Origin: Pelagimonas varians
GTDB lineage: Bacteria > Pseudomonadota > Alphaproteobacteria > Rhodobacterales > Rhodobacteraceae
NCBI RefSeq assembly: GCF_003208435.1
Contig: NZ_QKMF01000010.1
Location: 62,001-126,000, forward strand
DNA: 64,000 nt
Reading direction: 5' to 3'
In this document: piece after piece, positions 45,443 to 54,733 of the stretch
How positions within the stretch are numbered: position 1 is the first letter of the stretch
Layout of the letters: each line of letters begins with the position of its first letter
The notes under the pieces: generated by a model
Seen by the model: the letters and a program-made list of their open reading frames with translations, nothing else
What the model was told of the DNA's origin: nothing
Database searches by the model: none
Position numbers and translations under genes: made by a program

Positions 45443-46492
45443 ATGAAGCTGGCCACAAAAAACCTACTGAACCAACGCACCCAATCCCCCGTTGCGCTCA
45501 CACAACTTGGCTTTGGCGCTGCGCCACTTGGCAATCTGTATCGCAAACTTGAAGACCGCGACGCCCAAGCCACCCTTGATGCGGCTTGGGCGTCCGGCAT
45601 CCGCTATTTTGACACTGCCCCGCAATACGGGCTGGGCCGGTCCGAATTGCGGATGTCTGATGCGTTGCGCAGATTTGATTCTGACGCGCGGACGCTGTCC
45701 ACAAAGGTTGGCCGCGTCTTGAAGGACTGCGCGCCAAGCGAAGTTACGCCCGAAGCCTTTGTTGACGTGCCTCAAAAGCGGATCGTCTTTGATTTCACCT
45801 ATGACGGGATCCTGCGCAGCTATGAGGATAGCATCGCCCGCCTTGGGACGGATCAGATTGATATGCTGTTTTTACATGACATTGACGCAGGCACCCACGG
45901 CCAATCATTCGAAGACAACAACCTGCATCAGTTGTTTTCCCAAGGTGGCTATCGCGCCTTGTCAGAGCTGCGAGACGCGGGAAAAATTTCCGCCATCGGC
46001 GCAGGTGTGAACACATGGCAGATCTGCGAACGTCTCTTGGGTGAGGCCGATTTCGACGGGTTTCTTTTGGCAGGGCGCTATACGCTTCTGGAACAAGACC
46101 CGCTTGATAGCTTCTTGCCGCTCTGCGTCAAACGCGATGTCGGGATCATTCTGGGCGGCCCTTACAATTCGGGAATTCTGGCCACGGGCGCTGTCGACGG
46201 CGCGCGCTATGATTACGCCCCTGCGCCAGAAAACATCCTGCAACGTGTTCGCGAATTGAGCGACGTTTGCGCTGCACATGACACGCCCCTTATCGCGGCT
46301 GCGCTGCAATTTCCCCTTGGTCACACCGCCGTGCAAACTGTTATTCCGGGGGCCTCCACGCCCGAAGAGGTGCGCCAGAACGTTGCCATTTTCGAAACAT
46401 CTATCCCGGCCGGGCTTTGGTCGGATCTCAAATCCGAAGGCCTTATCCGCCCTGACGCACCGACTCCGTTGGCTGCTGATCAAGGTGCCTAG
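45443..46492 (+). CDS. Aldo/keto reductase, D-threo-aldose (L-fucose) 1-dehydrogenase-like
   Basis: A 349-residue AKR-family enzyme. FDTAPQYGLGRSEL supplies the catalytic Asp and Tyr, LSTKVGRVL the Lys and MLFLHDID the His of the AKR tetrad. The N-terminal LTQLGFGAAPLGNLY pattern is that of L-fucose / D-threo-aldose dehydrogenases, which oxidise aldoses to lactones. It follows gntR by 11 bp. With the divergent dehydratase and SDR it would start an oxidative aldose pathway; a lactonase is not seen here. Confidence 0.85.
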   Translation: MKLATKNLLNQRTQSPVALTQLGFGAAPLGNLYRKLEDRDAQATLDAAWASGIRYFDTAPQYGLGRSELRMSDALRRFDSDARTLSTKVGRVLKDCAPSEVTPEAFVDVPQKRIVFDFTYDGILRSYEDSIARLGTDQIDMLFLHDIDAGTHGQSFEDNNLHQLFSQGGYRALSELRDAGKISAIGAGVNTWQICERLLGEADFDGFLLAGRYTLLEQDPLDSFLPLCVKRDVGIILGGPYNSGILATGAVDGARYDYAPAPENILQRVRELSDVCAAHDTPLIAAALQFPLGHTAVQTVIPGASTPEEVRQNVAIFETSIPAGLWSDLKSEGLIRPDAPTPLAADQGA

Positions 46493-46509
46493 CCCAGATT
46501 ATAGACGTT

Positions 46510-46536
46510 CACCGGCAGCACCGGCAGCACCGGCAC
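46510..46536. repeat. Three copies of a 9-bp unit CACCGGCAG
   Basis: CACCGGCAG occurs twice and CACCGGCAC once in tandem at 46510-46536, in the 84-bp gap between the aldose dehydrogenase and the convergent LysR gene. No function is evident; a simple slippage repeat is the likely explanation. Confidence 0.6.
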
Positions 46537-46576
46537 AGGGGTAGTTGGCACAGTTTTTGATGCCGGGATGAGACAG

Positions 46577-47497
46577 TCAGGCGTGCGCTTCGATCAGACA
46601 GTTTAGGAATGCCGCAGTCTTCCGGTCTGGTCGGTGCCGCTTGCGTGTGATTGCGGCAAACGGAACAGTATAAGAAATCTCATCAAGGAACAGCGGCCAG
46701 AACCGCCCCGCACCACCGATGCCATTGATGACATGATCTGCAAGAAAACCAAGATATCGACCCGATTGCACCAAAAGCGCCAGCGCTTCTTCGTCCTTCA
46801 CACTCGCAGCGCGTTCAAGCCCAAGCATATTGGTTGCGCGCATATTGGGTGAGTTGAAAGAATACCCTGCATATTTATGCTCGGACAAGGTCGTCTTTGG
46901 ATCACAGCCCTGGCTGTTCTGTTCGAACAGCGGATGACCTGCGCCGCAATAAAGGCTCATTTGGGCAGAGTAAATTTCGGTGTATGTAAGCAGCGACGAC
47001 GTTTGATAAATTGGCATAACCGCCAGATCCAGAGATCCGTTGACGACATTGGCCTCAAGTGCCGTCAACGGATCCAACGATATTTCCAGTGTTACATTTG
47101 GAGCCAGCTCATCAAACTTCGCGATAGCCTTGTCTATTTGCGCCTTGGGGTTGGCCGATGACTGATCATAAAGTCCAAAGCGAATGGTGCCGGACATCGT
47201 GCTTTGAATAGCATCGACGCCAGAGCGAAATTCATCAATCCGAGCAAGCAATTGCACCGTCAATAGAAGAACTTGCTCTCCCTCGGGCGTCAAGCTGAAG
47301 CCGGACGGGCCGCGATTACACAAGCGCAGCCCAAGCCGGGCCTCCAGGTCGGAAATATGACGGGAGATCGTAGATTTTCCGATGTTCAGCTCAAGCTCAG
47401 AGGCCGCAATCCCGTTGCAGGCCGCAACAACAACGAAGACGCGCAGCAACCGCACATCGACGTCTCCCAATGATTTCAGGATCGCTTGTCTAGCCAC
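46577..47497 (-). CDS. LysR-family transcriptional regulator
   Basis: A 306-residue LTTR with an N-terminal winged helix-turn-helix (GIAASELELNIGKSTISRHI, about 28-48) and a periplasmic-binding-like effector domain. The start is GTG 47497, 8 nt after AAGGA; an ATG at 47501 is out of frame. It is divergent from the BCCT transporter across a 180-bp gap (47498-47677), so it probably controls that transporter, possibly in response to a quaternary amine. Confidence 0.88.
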   Translation of the reverse strand: MARQAILKSLGDVDVRLLRVFVVVAACNGIAASELELNIGKSTISRHISDLEARLGLRLCNRGPSGFSLTPEGEQVLLLTVQLLARIDEFRSGVDAIQSTMSGTIRFGLYDQSSANPKAQIDKAIAKFDELAPNVTLEISLDPLTALEANVVNGSLDLAVMPIYQTSSLLTYTEIYSAQMSLYCGAGHPLFEQNSQGCDPKTTLSEHKYAGYSFNSPNMRATNMLGLERAASVKDEEALALLVQSGRYLGFLADHVINGIGGAGRFWPLFLDEISYTVPFAAITRKRHRPDRKTAAFLNCLIEAHA

Positions 47498-47677
47498 GCA
47501 TGGTTTCCTTTTGATGAAACCTTAGAGAGAAAGGTTGTGAATTTTCAAACCAGATTCTTCCCCTAACGTAAATGCAGGTGCTCAACAAAATCACCAATTC
47601 AACGCTGCGCCGCAGGAGGCAAGGCGGCCAGTTGGTGACGCAAAAATAGAGCCGCCAGAACCAACAAAGAGGAAGCC

Positions 47678-49360
47678 ATGTCTTTAAAACCACCCCTAAT
47701 GGACTTGCCAATCCAGACATCCGACAACGGATTCTACACTGGCTTTAGCAAAAGTGTTGCCATCTACTCGAAGATAATCGTCGCGATCCTGGTGATCTGG
47801 GCCGTTGTTTTTCCTGAGCAGGCTGGCCGCATTCTAAATGCAATCAACAGCTTTATTTTGGCCAATACGGCCTATTGGTACATTTACATTGTCGCCCTGT
47901 TTTTCACCGTCTGCACCGTTCTTGCGATTATTCCCGCTTCAGGCCGTCTGAAGCTGGGCGTTGAGGGCGACAAACCCGAGTTTGGAGATTTTTCATGGTT
48001 TTCCATGATGTTTGGCGCGGCAATCGGTGTCGGCATGCTGACATGGGCTGTGGCCGAACCAGTTTATCACTTTCAAAACAACCCCGATGTGATCGCCGGA
48101 TTTGCCGAAGGCGGAAACGCTGACAATGTGCGCAATGCCTACAAATGGTCAAACCTGCACTGGGGCTTTGGCGCGTGGGCTTGCTACGGCATCACGGGGA
48201 TGGCGATGGCGTATTTCAGCTACCGCCGCGGGCTGCCTTTGACTGTGCGGTCATCCCTGACGCCGATTTTCGGCAAAGCGCTGTCCGGCGCACTTGGCAA
48301 TGTGATCGATATCGTGGCCGTTGTTGCGACTATTCTGGGCGTTGCACAGGCGCTTGGATTTGGCGTTGAGCAATTCGTAGCCGGCATGACGCGGATCGGC
48401 ATCGGAGGCATGACAAACGAAGCGGGCACGGCTAACACCTATGGTGTTCTGGTTGCGATCGCGATCATCATGACCGCATCAACCGCATCGGCGCTGTCCG
48501 GCGTCGGAAAAGGGATCAAGTTGCTGTCCAACGTCAACATGGTCTTGTCCATTTTTCTGTTGGGGTTCTTTCTGGTTTTCGGGTCCACATTCTTTGGATT
48601 GAATGCCTTGTTCTTCGGCATCATCGACTACATCATGGCGCTGCCGAAACTGATGTTTCAAGTCTTCCGGACTGACGGTATTGAGGGATCGGTCGCAACA
48701 AAGCTTGAAAACTGGCAAGGGGCTTGGTCCGTATTCTACTGGGCATGGTGGGTCGCATTCGCGCCGTTCGTCGGGATGTTTCTTGCGCGGATTTCCAAAG
48801 GCCGCACGATCCGGGAATTTGTTCTCGGTGCGATGATCATCCCCGCAATAATGTGTTTCGTTTGGTTCAGTTTTGCAGGTGGAACAGCGATTGATCTGAC
48901 GCTCAATGGTGGGGCGGGAGACGTGATCTTTTCCCGCCCGGATGGTGACAAGATTTTCGCAATGGTCGTTTACATGCTGGGTCAGAATCTTGGCTGGATC
49001 ATGTCTGCACTTATTGTAATTTTGTTGCTGACCTATCTGGTGACAACTGCCGACTCCGCTGTCTTGATCGTCAACACCATCAACGCAGCCGGAGACGAAG
49101 GACCAAAAGCGCGCCCGCATATCTACTTCTGGGGCATCGCACTGGGTGCTGTTGTGGCTGGTTTGTTGATTGCCGGTGGTCCCGGTGGTGGCCTAAAAGC
49201 CATTCAAACCGCGATGGTCATCGGCGCGTTTCCTTTTTCCATTGTTATGGTTTTGCAATGTGGCGCTTTGATCAAAGGCATCTGGAACGACACTAAACGG
49301 AGTTCCAATGGCGTGCAGGCAACGACGGATTCCGTTGTGGTTTCCGCCGCAGCTGAATGA
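47678..49360 (+). CDS. BCCT-family transporter
   Basis: A 560-residue betaine/carnitine/choline-type transporter with 12 predicted TM segments. The conserved FYWAWWVAFAPFVGMFLARI segment is the family signature around TM8, and GVGMLTWAVAEPVYHF is the TM3-region glycine-rich substrate stretch. It should take up glycine betaine, choline, carnitine or DMSP with a cation gradient; the C-terminal tail is short, so osmosensing is less likely. AGAGGAAG precedes ATG 47678. Confidence 0.92.
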   Translation: MSLKPPLMDLPIQTSDNGFYTGFSKSVAIYSKIIVAILVIWAVVFPEQAGRILNAINSFILANTAYWYIYIVALFFTVCTVLAIIPASGRLKLGVEGDKPEFGDFSWFSMMFGAAIGVGMLTWAVAEPVYHFQNNPDVIAGFAEGGNADNVRNAYKWSNLHWGFGAWACYGITGMAMAYFSYRRGLPLTVRSSLTPIFGKALSGALGNVIDIVAVVATILGVAQALGFGVEQFVAGMTRIGIGGMTNEAGTANTYGVLVAIAIIMTASTASALSGVGKGIKLLSNVNMVLSIFLLGFFLVFGSTFFGLNALFFGIIDYIMALPKLMFQVFRTDGIEGSVATKLENWQGAWSVFYWAWWVAFAPFVGMFLARISKGRTIREFVLGAMIIPAIMCFVWFSFAGGTAIDLTLNGGAGDVIFSRPDGDKIFAMVVYMLGQNLGWIMSALIVILLLTYLVTTADSAVLIVNTINAAGDEGPKARPHIYFWGIALGAVVAGLLIAGGPGGGLKAIQTAMVIGAFPFSIVMVLQCGALIKGIWNDTKRSSNGVQATTDSVVVSAAAE

Positions 49361-49385
49361 AACTGAGCCGGGGCTGAACGCATCT

Positions 49386-49417
49386 TGATGGCACAGGTTT
49401 ACAAATTTGTGCCATCA
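49386..49417. terminator. Hairpin between BCCT and rhaK
   Basis: TGATGGCACA pairs perfectly with TGTGCCATCA around a 12-nt loop in the 71-bp gap between the convergent BCCT and rhaK genes. There is no long T run on either strand, so it may act as a weak two-way terminator. Confidence 0.55.
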
Positions 49418-49431
49418 GGCGCTGCGATACT

Positions 49432-50802
49432 TCACAGGCACGCGCGCCAGTTTTCTGCATAGCGCTCCAATTGACGAACAGTCTCAGGTTTACTGTGCAT
49501 CTCGACCGGTGCCACCATAGACGCCGACACCAACATGGCGGCCCCGATACTTGTTCCGGTTTTTGAACGTGCAGCCCCAGCGCCTTCGGGCCGCAACACC
49601 GCCAGCATATCAAGAAAATCCAGATTTCGGGCAAAAGACCCTTCGACCAGTGTGGGCCCTTGCGCGCCAATCAAGCCAAGGCAGCTGTCCGTCATCAAGG
49701 CCAGATAGAGAGACAGCGCATAAATCCGCTGGCCGTCCGTTTCTGGCGCGCTGCTCCAACCGGACACACGGCCTGGAAACGGGCCGCTGTTGGGCTCAAC
49801 CGCAGGCAACAACATGATGCCATTTTGCAAAACCGCCTGCCGGTCTTGTGCCGTTGGTTCAGCCGTCGATCCATTGCGGATCAATTCGTATTCGCGCCCG
49901 CCCATAAAACGGGCGGATGGAACGGGTGCCCCAAGCGCATTGACATTGACCAGTGTGTCGCGCGCCGGGTCAAGGTCCACCTTCGCCCCGTTCACCGCCA
50001 TGACAACAACCCAAGTGCCTGTGGAGACAACAGAAAACCGGCGTTCCTTGCTTTGCAGATAAGGAACCAATGAGGCGTTGCTATCATGAATGCCGCAAAC
50101 AACCGGTGTCCGTGATCGCAAGCCCGTCTCCTGTACAACATCCGGCGTCAAGGTGCCCAAAACCTGTGAAGACGGCAAAGCCGGAGCCAGTTTGTCAGAC
50201 AACCCCAGCGTTTCCACCAGCCCCGAAGGCGACCCCGTCCAAGGGTTCCACAAGTCCGTATGGCACCCAAGAGAGGTCACATCACAGGCCAGTTCTCCGG
50301 TGAGCCGATAGGCCCAATACTGCGGATAGGTTATGACATGCGCAGTGCGATCCAAAAGAGACGGATCTTGTTCGAACAGCCAGTGCAATTGTGCCCCTGC
50401 GTTCAGACCTCCGGGCAAACGGGGGGATCCGGTTAGGGAAAACTCCGGCCGTAGTGCGCCGTATTCTTCCGAACAGCCATCCGGCCCGTCATGTTCATAA
50501 TCAAGCATCGGAGTCGCCAGATTGCCGCGATCATCCACCAAAACAAGCGCAGCCCCGTGGGTTGTGATCGAAATCGCATCCACCCCGTGACTGCTGTGAA
50601 ATGCCGCCAAATTCTCAAGGAAGAACGCCCAATGGCCGTCCAGATCAAAATGCGGATACGGGGCCTTGCGGATCACCGCATTCGGCCGGGTCACAACGGC
50701 AATTTCGGACAGGGTTTCGCCGTCAACCAACGCCAGTTTCGCGTTGGTCTTTCCGACATCGATCACTGCGATATGTTTGGGGGTTTTTGCCGGATCGCTC
50801 AT
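49432..50802 (-). CDS. rhaK: Rhamnose/rhamnulose kinase of the FGGY family
   Basis: A 456-residue FGGY carbohydrate kinase; [19 protein letters not shown] near the N-terminus is the phosphate-1 motif, and [13 protein letters not shown] a further ATP-side motif. In Rhizobium leguminosarum RhaK is needed both for phosphorylation and for rhamnose uptake by the ABC transporter. It is the last gene of the rhaRSTPQUK operon and overlaps rhaU by ATGA. Substrate assignment comes from the complete operon order. Confidence 0.93.
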   Translation of the reverse strand: MSDPAKTPKHIAVIDVGKTNAKLALVDGETLSEIAVVTRPNAVIRKAPYPHFDLDGHWAFFLENLAAFHSSHGVDAISITTHGAALVLVDDRGNLATPMLDYEHDGPDGCSEEYGALRPEFSLTGSPRLPGGLNAGAQLHWLFEQDPSLLDRTAHVITYPQYWAYRLTGELACDVTSLGCHTDLWNPWTGSPSGLVETLGLSDKLAPALPSSQVLGTLTPDVVQETGLRSRTPVVCGIHDSNASLVPYLQSKERRFSVVSTGTWVVVMAVNGAKVDLDPARDTLVNVNALGAPVPSARFMGGREYELIRNGSTAEPTAQDRQAVLQNGIMLLPAVEPNSGPFPGRVSGWSSAPETDGQRIYALSLYLALMTDSCLGLIGAQGPTLVEGSFARNLDFLDMLAVLRPEGAGAARSKTGTSIGAAMLVSASMVAPVEMHSKPETVRQLERYAENWRACL

Positions 50803-51113
50803 GGCAAATGAAACACGGTTTCAAGCGGGTGCACCACCGGTGCGTTGTCTGCCTGCGTTTCCATGATATCCGCCATATGGGCCCACCAACGCTGCATGAC
50901 AGGATGGTTGGGCAAGTCTTCCAATGCACGGGCATCCTTGCACCAGAGCACCGCAAACAAGTCACCTGTGTCTTCGGCGAAATGGATCGAATAATCCTCT
51001 ACGCCCGCCGCTTTGAGACGCTGCACCAGCTCTGGCCAGATCTCGTCATGGCGTTTGCGGTATTTCACAATCTGGCCGGGGTTCAACCGCATCCGAAAGG
51101 CGACTTTTTCCAT
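50799..51113 (-). CDS. rhaU: L-rhamnose mutarotase
   Basis: A 104-residue protein that interconverts L-rhamnose anomers. The conserved [20 protein letters not shown] and WWAHMADIM segments supply the active-site His, Tyr and Trp residues typical of RhaU/RhaM. The frame extends upstream to 51164, but ATG 51113 gives the exact family length and has TGAGG before it. It lies 4 bp after the rhaQ stop. Confidence 0.95.
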   Translation of the reverse strand: MEKVAFRMRLNPGQIVKYRKRHDEIWPELVQRLKAAGVEDYSIHFAEDTGDLFAVLWCKDARALEDLPNHPVMQRWWAHMADIMETQADNAPVVHPLETVFHLP

Positions 51114-51117
51114 AGCC

Positions 51118-52119
51118 TCAAACCCTCTTTTTGCGCCACATGGACCACAAACGCGGCAGGGCAATGACCCCGATCAGCAGCAGTCCGATAAAGATCGACA
51201 TGACGATACCCGGCACATTCAACAAACCAAGCCCAAAGGTCACCAACCCCATAACAAAGGCGGCAATGACAACCCCCGGAATAGACCCCGAGCCGCCCAG
51301 AATATTGACGCCGCCCAAGACAACCATGGTCACCACTTCCAACTCCATTCCACTCGCGATGGAGGGCCGAGTGGACCCAAGGCGCGATGTCAGACAGACC
51401 GCCGCCAGACCGGACATCAGACCGGTTAGCAAGAACAAGATCATCTTGACCCGATCAACGCGGATGCCGGAAAACAAAGCCCCTGTCGGGTTGTTGCCAA
51501 CGGCATAAACCGTGCGGCCAAAACTGGTTTTGTGCAACAAGAGGCCAAAGACAACCGCTAGTAGCGCAAAAATCACAAACTCGACCGAGATCACCCAAAA
51601 GACATAGCCCTGCCCGAACCATGCAAAGTCAGCCGGATAGCCGCGAAACGCGCCATCCCCGAGAATGATGTAGCTCAGACCGCGAAACAGGCTCATGGTG
51701 CCGATGGTCACAACAATCGACGGCAGGCCCAGTTTGGTCACCAACGCGCCGTTGAAGGCTCCGCACAGCATCCCGGTGGCAAGCCCGACCAGAACCAAAA
51801 CCGGCGTGCCCGCCCCCATTTCCATCGCAACCCCCATCGCGGTGGACGCCAGCGCGATGATCGACGCAACAGACAGATCAATTTCACCCGCAATAATCAG
51901 CAAAGCCATGGCAAAGGCAATCATCGCCTTTTCGGTGAAATTGAACGTGGCGTCCGACAGGTTCCAAGCATCCAGAAAATAGGGGGACGCCAGCGTGTTA
52001 AGGATAAAAATTCCAACGGCAACCGCCAAGAGCAAGCTTTCCCAACTCATCAAACGGGCCTGCATCGGCGATCTCAGACGGTCGGGGATATGACGGGGCG
52101 TGGTTTGTGACATACTCAT
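51118..52119 (-). CDS. rhaQ: Rhamnose ABC transporter permease
   Basis: A 333-residue RbsC-type permease with about ten TM segments and the motifs [32 protein letters not shown] and [17 protein letters not shown]. Second of two permease genes, so the channel is probably a RhaP/RhaQ heterodimer. ATG 52119 overlaps the rhaP stop by four bases. Confidence 0.93.
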   Translation of the reverse strand: MSMSQTTPRHIPDRLRSPMQARLMSWESLLLAVAVGIFILNTLASPYFLDAWNLSDATFNFTEKAMIAFAMALLIIAGEIDLSVASIIALASTAMGVAMEMGAGTPVLVLVGLATGMLCGAFNGALVTKLGLPSIVVTIGTMSLFRGLSYIILGDGAFRGYPADFAWFGQGYVFWVISVEFVIFALLAVVFGLLLHKTSFGRTVYAVGNNPTGALFSGIRVDRVKMILFLLTGLMSGLAAVCLTSRLGSTRPSIASGMELEVVTMVVLGGVNILGGSGSIPGVVIAAFVMGLVTFGLGLLNVPGIVMSIFIGLLLIGVIALPRLWSMWRKKRV

Positions 52120-53093
52120 TGCGCATGCTCCGCTGATTTGAGGATGATGCGGCCCTTGGACCGCCCGGATTGGGCATTAAATGCGACGGCGATGATGATT
52201 GCAGCGCCGGAAATCGCCAGTTGCCAAAAGGGCGAAATGTCGACGACCGGCAGGGCGTTTTTCACAACGCCAAGGAACAGCGCACCCAGCAATGTCCCCA
52301 CAACAGTCCCTGCCCCGCCTGCAATTGAAATCCCGCCGATAACGCAGGCGGCGACAACGTCCAGTTCAAAACCGCCAGCGATATCGACATAGGCCACCGA
52401 ATAACGGGCGATCCAAAGATAGCCGGTCAAACCGGCCAACATGCCCGATATGGTAAAGGCCAAAAACTGCGTCCGGCCAACGTTAATTCCAGTATAGACA
52501 GCCGCGTGCGGGTTGCCGCCCACCGCATATATCGCGCGGCCCAGCGTTGTGCGGGCCATGACCACAATCATCACAATCGCAACCAAAATAGCGATCCACC
52601 CCAATACGGGCATCCCCAGTAAGCTGGCCCTTGGGAAGGCCGTGAACGAGGCACTCATCTCATGGGCGTTGATCCACTTGCCATCGGTCAACAAAAAGAT
52701 GACACCGCGAAAAATGGTCATCGTGCCAAGGGTGACGACAATCGGCGGAATGCTTAACTTCCAAACCAAAAGCCCGTTGATAGCCCCCAGTGCAGCCCCC
52801 ATAACCATTGCAAAGCAAATCAGCACGAATATTGGCAGGTCCGGCATCGCGACGTTGATCATAGCGCAAACCATGCCTGTTAAGGCCAGGTTGGCGGCAA
52901 CGGACAGATCGATACAGCGTGTCAGGATCACCACCATTTGTCCGATCGCAAGGATCATAAGCGGCGATGTGTCGGTGAACACGGCGATCAGATTGGATGG
53001 GACGACAAAGCCGGGAAACCGCGTGGCCACAAGTGCCACCAACAGCGCAATGGCCCCGAACAAAATGGCTTCGCGGGATTTGAGCAAGGTCAT
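52116..53093 (-). CDS. rhaP: Rhamnose ABC transporter permease
   Basis: A 325-residue RbsC-type permease with motifs LTRCIDLSVAANLALT, IPPIVVTLGTMTIFRG and CVIGGISIAGGAGTVVG. It overlaps the ATPase gene by ATGA at 53093-53090 and the next permease by the same kind of overlap, showing tight coupling. Confidence 0.93.
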   Translation of the reverse strand: MTLLKSREAILFGAIALLVALVATRFPGFVVPSNLIAVFTDTSPLMILAIGQMVVILTRCIDLSVAANLALTGMVCAMINVAMPDLPIFVLICFAMVMGAALGAINGLLVWKLSIPPIVVTLGTMTIFRGVIFLLTDGKWINAHEMSASFTAFPRASLLGMPVLGWIAILVAIVMIVVMARTTLGRAIYAVGGNPHAAVYTGINVGRTQFLAFTISGMLAGLTGYLWIARYSVAYVDIAGGFELDVVAACVIGGISIAGGAGTVVGTLLGALFLGVVKNALPVVDISPFWQLAISGAAIIIAVAFNAQSGRSKGRIILKSAEHAQ

Positions 53094-54637
53094 GTGTCAC
53101 CTCCGGTTTCACGAATTCCGACCGCCTGCCGGACAAGGGTTTCGGGGGTCAAGGCATCGCCCTCCAACTCGGCGACCATGCGCCCGTCACGCATTACGAT
53201 CACGCGATCAGACATGCCCATAATCTCTGGGATTTCCGAACTGACCATAATCACAGAAAGGCCCTGTGCCGCCAATTCTGACATAAAATCATGGACTGCG
53301 GCCTTGGATCCGATATCGATACCTTTGGTCGGCTCGTCCAAAATGATCACCCGCGGTTTTGTTGCCAACCATTTGGCAATCACCACTTTTTGCTGGTTGC
53401 CACCCGAAAGCGCCCCGACGTTTGTATCCAGTGACGCGGCCCGCAGATCCAGCCGTTCGGTATATTCACGGGCCAAAGCGAATTCTTCGGCCATTCGCAC
53501 GAACCCGTTGTTTGATGTCTTGTGCAGCGACGGCAAGGTCACGTTCTGGAAAATCGGCATGTCCAGAATGGCCCCCTGTTTACCCCGATCTTCGGGCACG
53601 TAAACAATGCCGGCTTTGATCGCCTCGGCCGGGGACCGGATCACGCGGATATCCCCCCCCACACGCACCGCCCCTTTGGACGGTTTGGTGATGCCAATCA
53701 GCGATTGCATGAATTCCGACCGCCCTGCCCCGACCAGCCCGTAAAATCCGAGAATTTCGCCGCGCCGCAGAGTAAAGTTGATGTCCTCGAATTCGGTCGG
53801 GTGACTGTAGCCCGCAACAACCAGAACATCTTCGCCAATTTCAGCCTCCCGTTTTGGGAACAGCTGATCAACTGAGCGGCCAACCATCATCTTGACCAGA
53901 TCGGCTTCGGTCACATCATTCATGATGCCCGCGCCCACCAACTGACCGTCACGAAAGACAGTGAACCGGTCCGCAATGCGGAAAATTTCGTCGAATTTAT
54001 GTGAGATGAACAAGATTGCCTTGCCCTGCGCCTTGAGCGTGTCGACCAGTTCGTACAGTTCTTCGATCTCGGTCTGGCTCAGCGCGGCGGTTGGCTCGTC
54101 CATAATCACCACCTGCGCTTCGACGGACAGCGCGCGGGCAATGGCCACCAAATGGCGGGAGGCAATGCTCAGATCCTTGAGCTTTACGGCCGGACTAATC
54201 TTCGCCCCGATCGAGGACAGGATTTCACCGGTCTTTTTGTACATGGCCGCTGTGTCGATCAAGCCGAACCGACCTTTGGGCGCATGGCCAATAAACACAT
54301 TCTCGGCGACCGACAATTCATCAAACAAAACCGTTTCTTGATGGATCGCCGTCACCCCGGCCTTTGCAGCATCTTGCGGTGTGGCAAAGGGGACAGGCGT
54401 GCCGCCCAGCAAAATCTGCCCGCCGTCAGGCTGATAGATTCCCGTCAATGTTTTCACGACCGTCGATTTTCCAGCGCCATTTTCACCGATCAAGGCCGTG
54501 ACCTGACCTGCATAAAGGTCAAGCCGCACCCCATCGAGCGCTTTGACGCCGGGAAACACTTTGGTGATATTGTCGAGGGTCAAGACAGGCGGCGTATCAC
54601 CCGATCCGTCCGCGCCCTGTGGGCCAAGATTTCGCAT
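53090..54637 (-). CDS. rhaT: Rhamnose ABC transporter double ATPase
   Basis: A 515-residue tandem ATPase of the RbsA type. N-terminal half: [16 protein letters not shown] Walker A and DEPTAALSQTEIEEL; C-terminal half: signature [15 protein letters not shown] and DEPTKGIDIGSK. The N-terminal signature is the relaxed family form SIASRHLVAIARAL. ATG 54637 follows AGGATG; the longer frame to 54724 crosses the intergenic hairpin and is rejected. Confidence 0.94.
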   Translation of the reverse strand: MRNLGPQGADGSGDTPPVLTLDNITKVFPGVKALDGVRLDLYAGQVTALIGENGAGKSTVVKTLTGIYQPDGGQILLGGTPVPFATPQDAAKAGVTAIHQETVLFDELSVAENVFIGHAPKGRFGLIDTAAMYKKTGEILSSIGAKISPAVKLKDLSIASRHLVAIARALSVEAQVVIMDEPTAALSQTEIEELYELVDTLKAQGKAILFISHKFDEIFRIADRFTVFRDGQLVGAGIMNDVTEADLVKMMVGRSVDQLFPKREAEIGEDVLVVAGYSHPTEFEDINFTLRRGEILGFYGLVGAGRSEFMQSLIGITKPSKGAVRVGGDIRVIRSPAEAIKAGIVYVPEDRGKQGAILDMPIFQNVTLPSLHKTSNNGFVRMAEEFALAREYTERLDLRAASLDTNVGALSGGNQQKVVIAKWLATKPRVIILDEPTKGIDIGSKAAVHDFMSELAAQGLSVIMVSSEIPEIMGMSDRVIVMRDGRMVAELEGDALTPETLVRQAVGIRETGGDT

Positions 54638-54688
54638 CGCGCATCCTATAGCAAAGCCGCGCCTTGAAGGCGGGTCATGTCTTGGAAA

Positions 54689-54715
54689 CCGGGGGCATGC
54701 AAAGCGTGCCCCCGG
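54689..54715 (-). terminator. Hairpin between rhaS and rhaT
   Basis: A 12-bp GC-rich stem (CCGGGGGCATGC with GCGTGCCCCCGG, one T-G pair) with an AAA loop lies in the 96-bp gap between the binding protein and the ATPase genes, in mid-operon. No T run follows on the minus strand. It likely stabilises or partly terminates the rhaRS message so that RhaS exceeds the membrane subunits. Confidence 0.75.
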
Positions 54716-54733
54716 ACATATCAAAGGATCTTA

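Noticed and set aside
54638-54724. An N-terminal extension of the rhaT ATPase
   Set aside because: It would include the intergenic hairpin and lacks family homology; ATG 54637 has its own ribosome site.
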